The notes under the pieces are model-generated. The model was not told where the DNA came from. It searched no databases and saw only the letters and a program-made list of their open reading frames with translations. From the NCBI RefSeq assembly GCF_003946885.1, contig NZ_RWKQ01000035.1, positions 1 to 48,256 of the forward strand: DNA of 48,256 nucleotides, given 5' to 3'. The stretch comes from Specibacter cremeus (GTDB taxonomy: Bacteria; Actinomycetota; Actinomycetes; Actinomycetales; Micrococcaceae). Numbering within the stretch: the stretch's first letter is position 1; the number at the start of each line of letters is the position of its first letter. Below, piece by piece: positions 24,399 to 32,937 of the stretch. The position numbers and the translations under genes were made by a program.

Positions 24399-25774
24399 GT
24401 ACCGCATCGATTCCGTCGAGCGCCACCCCGGCGATGTCGGCCGCGCTCCTGCGCAAGATCACGCGCAAGCTGATTCCGTTCCTGGTCATCATTTACCTGG
24501 TTGCCTACATCGATCGCAGCAACGTGGGCATCGCCAAGCTGTCCATGCAGGGTGATATCGGACTGTCGAACGCTGCGTATGGTCTAGGCGCCGGGTTGTT
24601 CTTCATCGGCTACTTCTTCTTCGAGGTTCCCAGTAACTTGGCCATCGTCAGGTTTGGGCCGCGACGGTGGTTTGCTCGAATCATGATCACCTGGGGCGTC
24701 ATTCTGATGCTGACGTTCCTGACACAGAACGACTGGTCCTTCTACATGTTCCGATTCCTCTTGGGTGCAGCCGAGGCCGGACTCATGCCTGGCCTAATCT
24801 ATTACCTGGCGAATTGGTTTCCGTTCCAGCACCGTGCCCGCATGATCGGCCTGCTCATGTTTGGCAATCCGATTGCCGTCATCGTGGGCGCGCCGTTGTC
24901 GGCCTGGATCCTCGATTCAACGCATGGATTCTTGAACCTGGCAGGGTGGCAGTGGATGTTCATCCTGACGGGCCTTCCCGCTGTGGTGTTGGCGTTCGTA
25001 TTGCTCGCCTATCTTCCGGATTCGCCCGCGACCGCCAAGTGGCTGAGCGACGAGGAACGTTCCGCCGTGCTCGCGTCAGTGGCCGGCAGCAATGCGGGAA
25101 CGACCGAGCATGGCAACCCGCTCAAGGCACTGAAGGACAAACGTGTCTTGTTCCTGAGCGCATTCTGGCTCGCCTTCCCCGTCGCCACCTTGGGCCTGCA
25201 ACTCTGGCTGCCGACGATCGTGTCCAATTTCGAATCCAGCAAGACCCTGACCGGTTTTATCACGGCGATCCCGTACGTTTTCGTGATCCTGGCACTCTGG
25301 TACTGGCCGCGTCGTTCGCAACGGAAGGGCGAGCTGTACTGGCACATGGCGTTGCCCGCACTGCTGGGGGCCGTGGCCTTCATGCTCGTGGGCACCACGC
25401 ACAATCCGTTCCTACAGATGGGGTTCATCACGGTGGCCGCGGTCGGGCTCATGGCCGGCCAGCCCATCCTCCTCTCCCTCCCCACCAAAGTCCTGTCCGC
25501 CTCGACACTCGCGGTCGGCATCGCCTGCGTCAATTCGATCGGAAACCTGGGCGGGTTCATCGGACCGTTCGCGGTCGGCATGATCACGGACGCGACCGGG
25601 AGCGTCCTGCCCGCGATGTATTTCCTCGCAGCCTGGCTGGTCTATGCCGCCGGCATGGCACTCGTCGCCAAGCGAGTTCTTGGCGACAGGAGCCCACAAG
25701 AACTTCCCGCAGCCGTCGGAGTCACGGTGAGCCCGCGAGGCTCCACGGCGACCAGCAACAGCGAATCGAGGTAG
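24395..25774 (+). CDS. MFS transporter, anion:cation symporter (ACS) type
   Basis: A 459-residue, 12-segment transporter resembling the ACS family, whose members import tartrate, glucarate, galactarate, gluconate and similar anions. KLIPFLVIIYLVAYIDRSNV in segment 1 and FFEVPSNLAIVRFGPRRW after segment 2 are family features. The C-terminal tail (VTVSPRGSTATSNSESR) is Ser-rich and cytoplasmic. It is the first gene of a four-gene catabolic operon and lies downstream of the 28-bp palindrome. Third codon positions are visibly richer in A/T than in neighbouring operons, suggesting acquisition. The start ATG 24395 overlaps the small ORF; Met14 is an alternative. Confidence 0.88.
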   Translation: MSTASIPSSATPAMSAALLRKITRKLIPFLVIIYLVAYIDRSNVGIAKLSMQGDIGLSNAAYGLGAGLFFIGYFFFEVPSNLAIVRFGPRRWFARIMITWGVILMLTFLTQNDWSFYMFRFLLGAAEAGLMPGLIYYLANWFPFQHRARMIGLLMFGNPIAVIVGAPLSAWILDSTHGFLNLAGWQWMFILTGLPAVVLAFVLLAYLPDSPATAKWLSDEERSAVLASVAGSNAGTTEHGNPLKALKDKRVLFLSAFWLAFPVATLGLQLWLPTIVSNFESSKTLTGFITAIPYVFVILALWYWPRRSQRKGELYWHMALPALLGAVAFMLVGTTHNPFLQMGFITVAAVGLMAGQPILLSLPTKVLSASTLAVGIACVNSIGNLGGFIGPFAVGMITDATGSVLPAMYFLAAWLVYAAGMALVAKRVLGDRSPQELPAAVGVTVSPRGSTATSNSESR

Positions 25775-25853
25775 CACACGAACTGATCATGCGTCATTGA
25801 ACCCGAATCCGACATCGAACAAATTTTCAACGCCAACCAAGGAGAAAACCACC

Positions 25854-26714
25854 ATGGCTGCCCACAACCCTGCTGATTTCCACGGACTATTCCCGGCCGC
25901 TCCCACCATCCTGGTCGACGGTGAATCCCTCGACGAGGACGCCCAGCGCCGCCTGTTCCGGGCCAACGCCGACGCCGGCGCATCAGGATTTTGGATGTTC
26001 GGCTCCGGCGGTGAGGGGCTGACCCTCGACGACTCCACCCGTCGCCGCGCCCTGGAGATCCTTTTTGATGAACTCGGAAACGACTTTCCGGTCATCGCGG
26101 GCATCAGCGCAGACGGGACGAAGCGGACGAAGGAACGATGGGAACCGATCGCCGATCTGCCCGTCAAGGGCGTCTTCGCCGTCCCGCCCATCTACTACGG
26201 CTACAGCCAGGAGGAGCTGTACGGCTACTTCGTCTCCCTCATCGAGATGACGGGCAAACCCGTCTTCCCGTATCACAATCCGTTCTTCACCAAGAATCGT
26301 CTCTCAATCGACACGATGCTGCGCCTGGCACGCACGGACGGCATCGCGGGCACCAAGGACTCGACCACGCAGATCGCTGAAACGCAGCGGCTCATCTGGG
26401 AGACCCCGGACGATTTCATCGTCTTCCAGGGCCAGGAAGAGCTGATCGCGGTGAGCCTGGCCCTCGGCGCCACGTCCATCGTCTCGGTCGTCAGCGCTTC
26501 CAACCCTGCCCTTTTTGTGGACCTGATTCAGACGGCCAAGTCGGGTGACCTCGACTCGGCTTGGAAGAAGCAGCGCGAGGTCAACGCCTACTTGGCCGAG
26601 ATCGGCACTGCAACAGCGGTCAATGAGGGCGAGTTCATCGGCGCGGTCAAGCGGCGTCTGGCTCGGGACGGGTTCGGCTCCGGTCTGCTGACAGCCCCTT
26701 GGGTGACGGCATGA
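25854..26714 (+). CDS. DapA/NanA-family aldolase or dehydratase
   Basis: A 286-residue class I (Schiff-base) lyase/hydrolyase of the dihydrodipicolinate synthase family. The substrate loop is GSGGEGLTL (usually GTTGE), the catalytic tyrosine lies in FPYHNP, and the Schiff-base lysine is in GIAGTKDST. Such enzymes act on 2-keto acids (pyruvate aldol donors, 4-deoxy-5-ketoglucarate dehydratases, keto-deoxy sugar acid aldolases). The operon context of an ACS transporter and an HpcH-type aldolase suggests a sugar-acid intermediate rather than lysine synthesis. ATG 25854 has AAGGAG upstream; an earlier ATG (25797) lacks one. It overlaps the next gene by ATGA. Confidence 0.85.
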   Translation: MAAHNPADFHGLFPAAPTILVDGESLDEDAQRRLFRANADAGASGFWMFGSGGEGLTLDDSTRRRALEILFDELGNDFPVIAGISADGTKRTKERWEPIADLPVKGVFAVPPIYYGYSQEELYGYFVSLIEMTGKPVFPYHNPFFTKNRLSIDTMLRLARTDGIAGTKDSTTQIAETQRLIWETPDDFIVFQGQEELIAVSLALGATSIVSVVSASNPALFVDLIQTAKSGDLDSAWKKQREVNAYLAEIGTATAVNEGEFIGAVKRRLARDGFGSGLLTAPWVTA

Positions 26715-27550
26715 CCTCGAACGCGGTGCGCACAGCCCTTGACGCCCGCGAGGCGATCTTCGGCACTTTCGTGATGGAATTCGCGACCCCCGGTGTCGCA
26801 CCCTTGGCGGCGGCCGGCGGCGCCCGCTTCATCTTCTGGGACCTTCAGCACACCGGCTGGCCTTTGGAGAAGATCGCGGCCGGCATGGCCAACACCCGTG
26901 GCCTGGACATCGTGCCAGGGGTTCGTGTGCCGGCGCCGGAGCCGTGGCTCATCGGGGCCGCACTCGACCTGGGAGCGAAACTCATCATGGTGCCCGCGGT
27001 CGACGACGCCGAAACGGCACGCGCCATCGTCGATGCCGCCCGCTATCCACTGGCTGGGCACCGTGCGGTGACGTTCAACTTCGTCGCGGACAGATACACC
27101 CCACCACAGGATGCGGCCGCCGCCTTGCAGGCCGCCAACGATGAGGTCGTCGTCTTCGTCCAGATCGAAACCGCAGAAGGCCTCGCCAACGTCGATGACA
27201 TTGCCACGGTCGATGGGATCGACGTGCTCTGGGTGGGCGACAACGACCTTGCCGCTTCCCTGGGCGTCCCGGGCGACTTTGACAACCCGATCTACCTTGA
27301 CGCCTTGGAACGAGTCGCGCAAGCGGCCGCCAAGGCCGGCAAGTACGCCGGATTCACTACCGCGAGCGACGTTGTCGCGGCCGAGATGCTCGATCGGGGC
27401 TACCACATCTTGGCATTTGGGAACGACATCAAAATCTTCCAGGCCGCCGTGGCGTCGGGCATCACCGGCTTCACGCGCGCCCTGGAGACACGGATCGCTG
27501 CCGCGACAGACACCAACACGACGAATGGAAGGACACCCATCAATGCCTAA
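26711..27550 (+). CDS. HpcH/HpaI-family (2-keto-3-deoxy acid) aldolase
   Basis: A 279-residue metal-dependent class II aldolase of the HpcH/HpaI/GarL family, which splits 2-keto-3-deoxy acids into pyruvate or oxaloacetate plus an aldehyde. The N-terminal FIFWDLQHTGW corresponds to the usual active-site EH segment, with Gln in place of Glu but His kept. FVQIETAEGLANVDDIA carries the metal-binding Glu, and WVGDNDLAASLG the metal-binding Asp (usually GPADL). The substitutions suggest a diverged substrate. ATG 26711 overlaps the preceding stop (ATGA), and the stop overlaps the SDR gene by 8 bp. Confidence 0.85.
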   Translation: MTSNAVRTALDAREAIFGTFVMEFATPGVAPLAAAGGARFIFWDLQHTGWPLEKIAAGMANTRGLDIVPGVRVPAPEPWLIGAALDLGAKLIMVPAVDDAETARAIVDAARYPLAGHRAVTFNFVADRYTPPQDAAAALQAANDEVVVFVQIETAEGLANVDDIATVDGIDVLWVGDNDLAASLGVPGDFDNPIYLDALERVAQAAAKAGKYAGFTTASDVVAAEMLDRGYHILAFGNDIKIFQAAVASGITGFTRALETRIAAATDTNTTNGRTPINA

Positions 27551-28262
27551 GCAAGACTTGAATGGCAAGGTCGCCCTGATCACGGGGGCGAACTCCGGTA
27601 TCGGCCGAGCCATCGCGGAACGACTCTCGACGAACGGCGTCAAGGTCGCCCTGGCAGCGAGAACCGCCGACAACCTGGGCATCGAGGACTCGTTGTCCCG
27701 CTCCGTGGATGTGAGGGACTTGACCGACGTCGAGGCGTTCGCCCACGAGACGGCCGAGCGATTCGGGAGGATCGATATCCTTGTTGCCAACGCCGGCGTC
27801 GGCCACATGGGCGAGTTCCTCGGCGTCCCGGCCCAGCGCGTCCAAGAAATGATCGAAACGAACTTCGCCGGCACGGTGAATGCCGTCCGTGCAGCGCTAC
27901 CGCACCTGCTCAAGAATGACACCGGCGACATCCTGGCCGTCGCTTCCGAAGCCGGTCGAAGGGGGCTGCCCTACGAGGCCGCATACAGCGCCTCGAAGTT
28001 CGGACAGGTGGGATTCATCAAGGCCATGGATCATGAACTCCGGTCCAAGGGAATTCGGGCCACGAACCTGTGCCCGGGCGGCGTTGCAACGAATTTCGCC
28101 GTCGGTGAGGGACGGGGCCGGGAGGAGGGGTCGCCGGTCCTTGACGCCATGATGCAGGCGGAGGACATCGCGGACCTCGCCGAGTTTGTCCTCACGCGCC
28201 CGGCGCGATACCGAATTCTGGAGGTCGCGCTGCGCAGCATGAGCGAATCAAGCTGGGGATAG
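27543..28262 (+). CDS. SDR-family oxidoreductase of the LacI-controlled operon
   Basis: A 239-residue classical short-chain dehydrogenase: VALITGANSGIGRAIAERL gives the dinucleotide-binding motif, LVANAGVGHMG the NAG motif, and YSASK the catalytic Tyr-Lys pair with a Ser in ILAVASEAG. It probably oxidises or reduces a hydroxyl of the compound degraded by the two aldolase-type enzymes upstream. The start lies within the last codons of the aldolase gene. The stop codon (28260-28262) directly abuts the stop of the convergent lacI gene with no base between them. Confidence 0.85.
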   Translation: MPKQDLNGKVALITGANSGIGRAIAERLSTNGVKVALAARTADNLGIEDSLSRSVDVRDLTDVEAFAHETAERFGRIDILVANAGVGHMGEFLGVPAQRVQEMIETNFAGTVNAVRAALPHLLKNDTGDILAVASEAGRRGLPYEAAYSASKFGQVGFIKAMDHELRSKGIRATNLCPGGVATNFAVGEGRGREEGSPVLDAMMQAEDIADLAEFVLTRPARYRILEVALRSMSESSWG

Positions 28263-29267
28263 TCACCGATCCGCTGAGCTGCCGGCCGTGGAGTGCCTGA
28301 TCACAAGCGTGCACGGGAATCCATCGGTCGGCAGCTCAAGCCGGGTGCCCTCCACCTTGGCCGCCACGGCCTCGGCCAAGTCATCCAACGGCTGCTGAAT
28401 ACTCGTTATCTGGGCGACCGCGGCCAAACGGGTGTTGTCAAAGCCGACAATCGCGACATCCTCGGGAACGGAATACCCGCGCTCGCGCAGCGCCATCTGC
28501 ATCGACACGGCAATGAGGTCGCTCGTCGTCACCACGGCATCCATGCCATCGGCGTGCCTGTCCAGCCATTCGTGCGGAACTTCATCCGCATCGCCAACCG
28601 TTTCACGCAAGATCCGTGTCGAGGCCCCCGGGTCAATGTCCTTGGTGAGTTCCAAGAACCACCGAAGGCGTTCTTCCGAAGTTGAAACGCCGGCGTCATA
28701 GCCGGCGAAGGCGAACCGGGTCCGGCCCAACTGGCGCATATGATTCAGCGCCAGTTCCACCGACTGCCTGTGGTTCACGCCCACATAGGCCGCATCGTTT
28801 CCGGCCTGACGGTCGACTTGAACCACGGTGACACTTCGCAGGGCTTCCTGGATCGCGGTGCGCGACTCGACTTGGTCCACGGGGCTGATGATCAATGAGT
28901 CCACCCGCCGGTCCAGGAGGGCCCTAATCCTCTGGGCCTCCACGCCGACGGAGCCCTGGGAGTCGGCCAGGAGCAGGCCAAGGCCACCAGCCTGGAGTCG
29001 CACTTCGATTGCTTGGATCAATGCCGGGAAGAACGGGTTCAGGAGATTTGGGACCAGAAGCCCAACCGTGTCGGTTCGCTGGCTTCGCAAGGATCTGGCA
29101 ATGGAATTGCCCCTGTACCCGAGCTCGCTTGCCACCCTGAAAATCCGTTGTGTGACGTCCTCCCCAGCCCCGCCCTGCCCTGAGAAGACACGGGAAACGG
29201 TAGCCGTGGACACGCCTACGGCATCGGCCACCGTGCGGATGGTGACGCGCTGCTTGTCGTTTCTCAT
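28263..29267 (-). CDS. LacI-family transcriptional repressor
   Basis: A 334-residue regulator with the N-terminal LacI HTH (VTIRTVADAVGVSTATVSRV) and hinge (YRGNSIARSLRSQRT), followed by a periplasmic-binding-protein-like effector domain (VGLLVPNLLNPFFPALIQAI; DVAIVGFDNTRLAAVAQITS). It is probably the local repressor of the adjacent operon: a perfect 28-bp palindrome lies upstream of the transporter gene and a related site lies upstream of this gene. The ligand is unknown but should be an intermediate of the sugar-acid-like pathway. It is convergent with, and abuts, the SDR gene. Confidence 0.9.
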   Translation of the reverse strand: MRNDKQRVTIRTVADAVGVSTATVSRVFSGQGGAGEDVTQRIFRVASELGYRGNSIARSLRSQRTDTVGLLVPNLLNPFFPALIQAIEVRLQAGGLGLLLADSQGSVGVEAQRIRALLDRRVDSLIISPVDQVESRTAIQEALRSVTVVQVDRQAGNDAAYVGVNHRQSVELALNHMRQLGRTRFAFAGYDAGVSTSEERLRWFLELTKDIDPGASTRILRETVGDADEVPHEWLDRHADGMDAVVTTSDLIAVSMQMALRERGYSVPEDVAIVGFDNTRLAAVAQITSIQQPLDDLAEAVAAKVEGTRLELPTDGFPCTLVIRHSTAGSSADR

Positions 29268-29292
29268 GCCCCTCCCTAGGATTCACAGCCTA

Positions 29293-29312
29293 CCGACTCA
29301 ATCGATTACGCA
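29293..29312 (-). promoter_or_regulatory. Partial copy of the LacI-family operator before lacI
   Basis: CAATCGATTACG (29299-29310) matches one half and the centre of the 28-bp palindrome at 24245-24272, and ACCG occurs close to its expected outer position. It lies about 35 bp from the lacI start, consistent with autoregulation. Confidence 0.55.
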
Positions 29313-29779
29313 CATGCTGTGAGGGCGGGATTTTGGAAGTTTGTTCCCTGGTTTTCGAGGCCGGCCCAATCACCTCGGGAATGGCCATCTATCATGGTGC
29401 CGTTCTGTCGGGATGGCTACCGGGCGGGTAGGGACTGTCGGATCCAGCGCTCGTTTATCGACGCGAGGTGTCGGGAAGGGGTGTTCTACCGGCGTGTCGG
29501 GGCAATTCGAGCGCTGCTTCCGTGGCGCCGGATCGCCTTGGAGCCATCGCCGGAGTGCGGATCGGTGCCGACTTCCCTCGCGAGAGCACAGCCCAGGGAC
29601 CTGGGCCAATGTCGCAACTGTGGGCTGCCGGACCTTGACAATCGCGTTCGGCCACGCGGCGATCCGCACGAGCGGGGCCCGAGGATGGCTACCCACGCTC
29701 GGGAGATTCGCGGATGCGCTGATAGGTGGCGTGGAGAGGCTGGTCGCCGAGGCCGCGGCGCGCTGACGGGGGCCTGTCC
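29313..29779. other. Stretch without a recognisable gene
   Basis: Open frames exist on both strands (for example 29341-29766 plus) but none shows a known domain, a ribosome-binding site or typical codon pattern. It separates the intact lacI from a broken lacI and is probably decayed DNA. Confidence 0.5.
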
Positions 29780-30221
29780 TCACAGCGTCGGCGGCCGCCT
29801 GCTGGACGCCCGTTCGATGAGATGCGTCGGGATCACCTCGAACCGCGGGTCTCCGTCGTCGCCGGCCAGCCGGTCCAGCACGATCCGGGTGGCGAGCGCC
29901 CATGCGGTCGGGATCGTGGGCCACCAGCGTGGCGCCGAGGACGTCGGCCAGGTCGAAGTCGTCGAAGCCGACCAGCGCCTGCAGGGCCCCGATCGTGATG
30001 CGGTTGTTCGTCGTGACCAGGGCCGTCGGCGGCAGCGGACCGGACACCAGGTCCAGCACCGCATCCCGCGCGGCGGTGGCGTCGTGCGAGTCGGCCCGCA
30101 CGAACCTCTCCCCATCAGTGATCCCGGCATCCTGCAACGCAGCCGCGAACCCCGCCGCGCCTTCCACCTGCGTGGAGAGCCGGCGCAGGTCCCCGACCAG
30201 GCCGATGCTGGCCCGGGCGTG
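29780..30221 (-). pseudogene. Broken LacI-family regulator (C-terminal part only)
   Basis: The minus strand encodes the effector-domain end of a LacI-type protein in two frames: ARASIGLVGDLRRLSTQVEG through ALQALVGFDDFDLADVLGAT and VAHDPDRMG in one, then LATRIVLDRLAGDDGDPRFE and VIPTHLIERASSR in another. The switch is near 29890-29905, where GDRMG-type text would normally run straight into LATRIV. The HTH half is absent: a stop lies just upstream and the promoter of the next gene begins there. It is a truncated and frameshifted remnant. Confidence 0.75.
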
Positions 30222-30289
30222 TCACATACCGGCGAGTAGTATTCAGGGCTGGCAAGGTGGACCCATACCCGTCGTCCAAGGAGGATCCC

Positions 30290-31066
30290 GTGAACGCTCG
30301 AGACAACACCAACCGCCGGCTCAAGGAAGTCCTGGACATCATGGCCGCGGGGTCGTGGGCCGACGAAAAACCGGGCGGCGGGGCCGTGCTGGCCGAGGCC
30401 GCTGCCCGGGTGCCCTTCACGCCGGAGGAGGCCGAACTGCTCAGCGGCGGCATCCCGCGCGGTCACAAGACCCTCACCGCGGCCACGGCCCAGCTCGTCA
30501 AGGCCGGTTGGATGCTCAAGGGCCGCGGCGGCTGGACCATCACCGAGGACGGGCTGCGGGCCACGGTCGCGTTTCCCACGGTGGCCGAGCTGGCGGCGGC
30601 GCTCGCCGCCGGGACGCCCGTGCCGGAGGGCACGCCGCTGCCGGCCAAGCCCGCTGAGGCAAAGACATCAGCCAAGAAGACCCCCCGGAAACCTGCCGCC
30701 AAGAAGCCGGCCGCGCGCGCGAAGGCGACGGAGGCACCCGCCGCGGCAGCCGCCGTCGTCCGCGGAGAGCAGCCGGCGTCCGTGGCGATCGCCGGCGACT
30801 TCGGCACCCTGCTGGGCGCGCCGGCCGACTGGGAACCGGCGCACGAGCAGGTGCAGATGCGCCTGGACGAGTCGGCCCAAGCCTGGATCCTGACCGCCGA
30901 ACTGCCATCCGGTTTTTACAAGTACAAGGCGGTGGTGAACGGGTCGTGGCACGAGAATTACGGCGCGTTCGGCGTGCGCGATGGCGCCGACCATGAGTTC
31001 GCGCACGACGGCGGTCCGGTCACCTTCCGCTACGACCACGCCACCCACGACGTGCTGCGCGCCTGA
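30290..31066 (+). CDS. Winged-helix-like protein fused to a pullulanase X25-type starch module
   Basis: A 258-residue protein in three parts. Residues 1-105 look like a winged-helix or helical DNA-binding domain (GHKTLTAATAQLVKAGWMLK, GRGGWTITEDGLRATVAF). Residues 112-158 are a Lys/Ala/Pro linker (KKTPRKPAAKKPAAR) like those of nucleic-acid-binding proteins. Residues 162-255 closely resemble the X25 module of bacterial pullulanases: SVAIAGDFG, DWEP, GFYKYKAVVNGSWHENYG and VTFRYDHATHDV. There is no signal peptide and no glycosidase domain, so it appears cytoplasmic. The GTG start follows AAGGAGG at five bases. It could be a glycan-sensing regulator, but this is inference. Confidence 0.75.
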   Translation: MNARDNTNRRLKEVLDIMAAGSWADEKPGGGAVLAEAAARVPFTPEEAELLSGGIPRGHKTLTAATAQLVKAGWMLKGRGGWTITEDGLRATVAFPTVAELAAALAAGTPVPEGTPLPAKPAEAKTSAKKTPRKPAAKKPAARAKATEAPAAAAAVVRGEQPASVAIAGDFGTLLGAPADWEPAHEQVQMRLDESAQAWILTAELPSGFYKYKAVVNGSWHENYGAFGVRDGADHEFAHDGGPVTFRYDHATHDVLRA

Positions 31067-31133
31067 CCCTCGACGCCCCCGCCGCGGCGGCCTAGGCTGA
31101 AGGCAACAGCCGCCCTTCTGCAGGAAGCCCGTC

Positions 31134-32174
31134 ATGGACGCCATCGCGTTGACCGACACCCTGCGCCGGCCATTGCGGGACCTGCGGATCTCCGTGACGG
31201 ACCGGTGCAACTTCCGCTGCGTGTACTGCATGCCCAAGGAGATCTTCGGCCGCGATTTCGTCTTCATGCCCCGGGACCAGCTGCTCACGTTCGAGGAGAT
31301 CGCACGGCTGGCCGGCATCGCCGTGGCGCACGGCGTGCACAAGATCCGGCTCACGGGTGGTGAACCGCTGCTGCGCAAGGACCTTGAGGAACTGGTGCGC
31401 ATGCTGGCCGGGCTGCGAACCCCGGACGGCGAGGCGCCGGATCTGGCCCTGACCACGAACGGCTCCGTGCTGGCGCAAAAGGCGCAGGCGCTCAAGGACG
31501 CCGGACTGAACCGGGTGACGGTGTCGCTGGACTCGATCCGGGACGCCACGTTCCAGGCCATGAACGACGTCGCCTACCCGGTGGCCAAGGTGTTGCACGC
31601 CATCGACACGGCGCACGAGGCCGGGCTGGGGCCGGTGAAGGTCAACATGGTGGTCAAGCGCGGCCAGAACGACGGCGACATCCTCGCCACGGCCCGGCAT
31701 TTCCGCGGCACGCCGTACATCCTGCGCTTCATCGAGTACATGGACGTCGGCGCCACGAATGGCTGGAAGATGGACCAGGTGGTGCCGTCCGCCGAGATCC
31801 TCGAGCGCATCAACGAAACCTTCCCGCTGGAACCGCTGGCGCCCCAGTACCGTGGCGAGACGTCCCGGCGCTGGCGGTACGCCGACGGGGCGGGCGAGAT
31901 CGGCGTGATCTCCAGCGTCACCCGGGCGTTCTGCCAGGGCTGCACGCGCGCCCGGCTGTCCGCCGACGGCAAGCTGTTCACGTGCCTGTTCGCCACCTCC
32001 GGGACGGACCTGCGGGCATTGCTGCGCGGTGGCGCGTCCGACGACGAGCTCACGGTTGCCCTCCGCGCGCTGTGGGGTGCCCGGACGGATCGGTACTCGG
32101 AGCTGCGCAGCTCCCAGACACCGGAACTGGGTGGGGCGTCGCACCGCATCGAGATGTCGTACATCGGCGGCTGA
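31134..32174 (+). CDS. moaA: GTP 3',8-cyclase MoaA (molybdenum cofactor synthesis)
   Basis: Radical-SAM enzyme that starts molybdopterin synthesis by converting GTP to 3',8-cyclo-7,8-dihydro-GTP. The 346-residue protein has the SAM cluster motif CNFRCVYC (C25, C29, C32), the [14 protein letters not shown] segment and the C-terminal second-cluster region [19 protein letters not shown] with three Cys. It ends YIGG, matching the functionally important C-terminal Gly-Gly of MoaA. No other moa gene is in the window, but a molybdopterin oxidoreductase lies 0.9 kb downstream, which would need the cofactor. AGGAAG precedes the ATG. Confidence 0.95.
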   Translation: MDAIALTDTLRRPLRDLRISVTDRCNFRCVYCMPKEIFGRDFVFMPRDQLLTFEEIARLAGIAVAHGVHKIRLTGGEPLLRKDLEELVRMLAGLRTPDGEAPDLALTTNGSVLAQKAQALKDAGLNRVTVSLDSIRDATFQAMNDVAYPVAKVLHAIDTAHEAGLGPVKVNMVVKRGQNDGDILATARHFRGTPYILRFIEYMDVGATNGWKMDQVVPSAEILERINETFPLEPLAPQYRGETSRRWRYADGAGEIGVISSVTRAFCQGCTRARLSADGKLFTCLFATSGTDLRALLRGGASDDELTVALRALWGARTDRYSELRSSQTPELGGASHRIEMSYIGG

Positions 32175-32177
32175 CGG

Positions 32178-32206
32178 TGTACCACTTTTTTTGCCGGTGG
32201 TACACT
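32178..32206 (+). promoter_or_regulatory. Operator and leaderless promoter of the VapBC-type pair
   Basis: GTGTACCAC (32178-32186) and GTGGTACAC (32197-32205) are perfect inverted repeats. TACACT (32201-32206) is a -10 box overlapping the right arm and lies six bases from the ATG at 32213, so the mRNA is probably leaderless. The antitoxin, or the complex, would bind here. Confidence 0.6.
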
Positions 32207-32212
32207 TGACGC

Positions 32213-32482
32213 ATGCCAACCACGCGGCCACGACACCAGATAACGGAAACGGACAAGATCGCTCGCGCACTCGATGAGGCATCGCGCCTGTGGCCCGAAC
32301 TGCATGGAAATCGGGCAAAGCTTCTGGTCCGGCTCGTGGAAGAGGGCTATTCGGCCGTCGCCTCGCGCCGTCACGATGCGACGTCGGCCAGGCGCGCGGC
32401 CCTGGCTGAAATCTCGGGAGCATTGACCGAAGCCTACGGCGAGGGCTACATTGCCGCGCTCCACGCGGAGTGGCCCGCGTGA
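32213..32482 (+). CDS. VapB-type antitoxin of a PIN-domain toxin
   Basis: An 89-residue protein starting MPTTRPRHQITETDKIARAL, an actinobacterial antitoxin type found before PIN-domain toxins. The N-terminal half is probably the DNA-binding and dimerisation part (ITETDKIARALDEA), and the C-terminal helices (ARRAALAEISGALTEAYGEG) would wrap the toxin. There is no Shine-Dalgarno sequence; TACACT six bases before the ATG indicates a leaderless start. The stop overlaps the toxin start as GTGA, so the toxin is made only with the antitoxin. A palindrome over the promoter suggests autoregulation. Confidence 0.8.
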   Translation: MPTTRPRHQITETDKIARALDEASRLWPELHGNRAKLLVRLVEEGYSAVASRRHDATSARRAALAEISGALTEAYGEGYIAALHAEWPA

Positions 32483-32862
32483 TCGTCCTCGACGCCAGCG
32501 TGATCATCGCCCTGCTGGACGGGCAAGACGCATTCCATGAGCAATCGCGGCGGCTGTTGGACGCACTTGCCGGTGAGGAATGGGTGGTGAACGCGATGAC
32601 GCTGGCCGAAGTCATGGTGGGGCCGGCTCGCGCGGGCCAACTCGAAGCAGTGTCGACGGCCGTGGACCGGATGAACCTGCGGACCGATCCACTGGATGCG
32701 GCATCTGTGCCTCGACTCGCGCAACTACGGGCGGCGACGTCCCTGACGGTGCCCGACTGCTGCGTCCTGTTGACGGCTGAAAAGCTCCACTGCGCACTGG
32801 CGACGTTCGATCGACGGCTCGCCAAGGCTGCCCGGGCGCGCGGTGTGGAGGTTCACGAGTGA
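32479..32862 (+). CDS. PIN-domain ribonuclease toxin (VapC family)
   Basis: A 127-residue PIN-domain protein, expected to be a Mg2+-dependent RNase that cuts specific RNAs when released from the antitoxin. The acidic residues of the active site are present: Asp in the opening VIVLDASVIIALL, Glu in AMTLAEVMVGP, Asp in TVPDCCVLLTAEK and Asp in ATFDRRLAKAAR, so it should be catalytically competent. The GTG at 32479 is chosen because it overlaps the antitoxin stop (GTGA) and gives the usual VapC start; a GTG at 32470 is possible. Confidence 0.88.
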   Translation: MIVLDASVIIALLDGQDAFHEQSRRLLDALAGEEWVVNAMTLAEVMVGPARAGQLEAVSTAVDRMNLRTDPLDAASVPRLAQLRAATSLTVPDCCVLLTAEKLHCALATFDRRLAKAARARGVEVHE

Positions 32863-32878
32863 TCCGACCCACCCTGCA

Positions 32879-32937
32879 TGGATGTAATCCACATCACTTT
32901 CCGGCCCGTTGCCTTTGGCAATGACTGCTGATATACC
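32879..32937 (+). promoter_or_regulatory. Candidate promoter and small palindromes before the molybdopterin oxidoreductase
   Basis: TTGCCT (32909-32914), a 17-bp spacer and TATACC (32932-32937) form a plausible promoter, leaving a leader of about 125 nt. Two small palindromes are near it: TGGAT-GTA-ATCCA (32879-32891) and TTGCC-TTT-GGCAA (32909-32921, over the -35). Regulation is likely but the factor is unknown. Confidence 0.4.

Noticed and set aside
29341-29766. 141-codon plus-strand frame as a gene
   Set aside because: No ribosome-binding site, no recognisable domain and mixed composition; treated as non-coding between two lacI loci.
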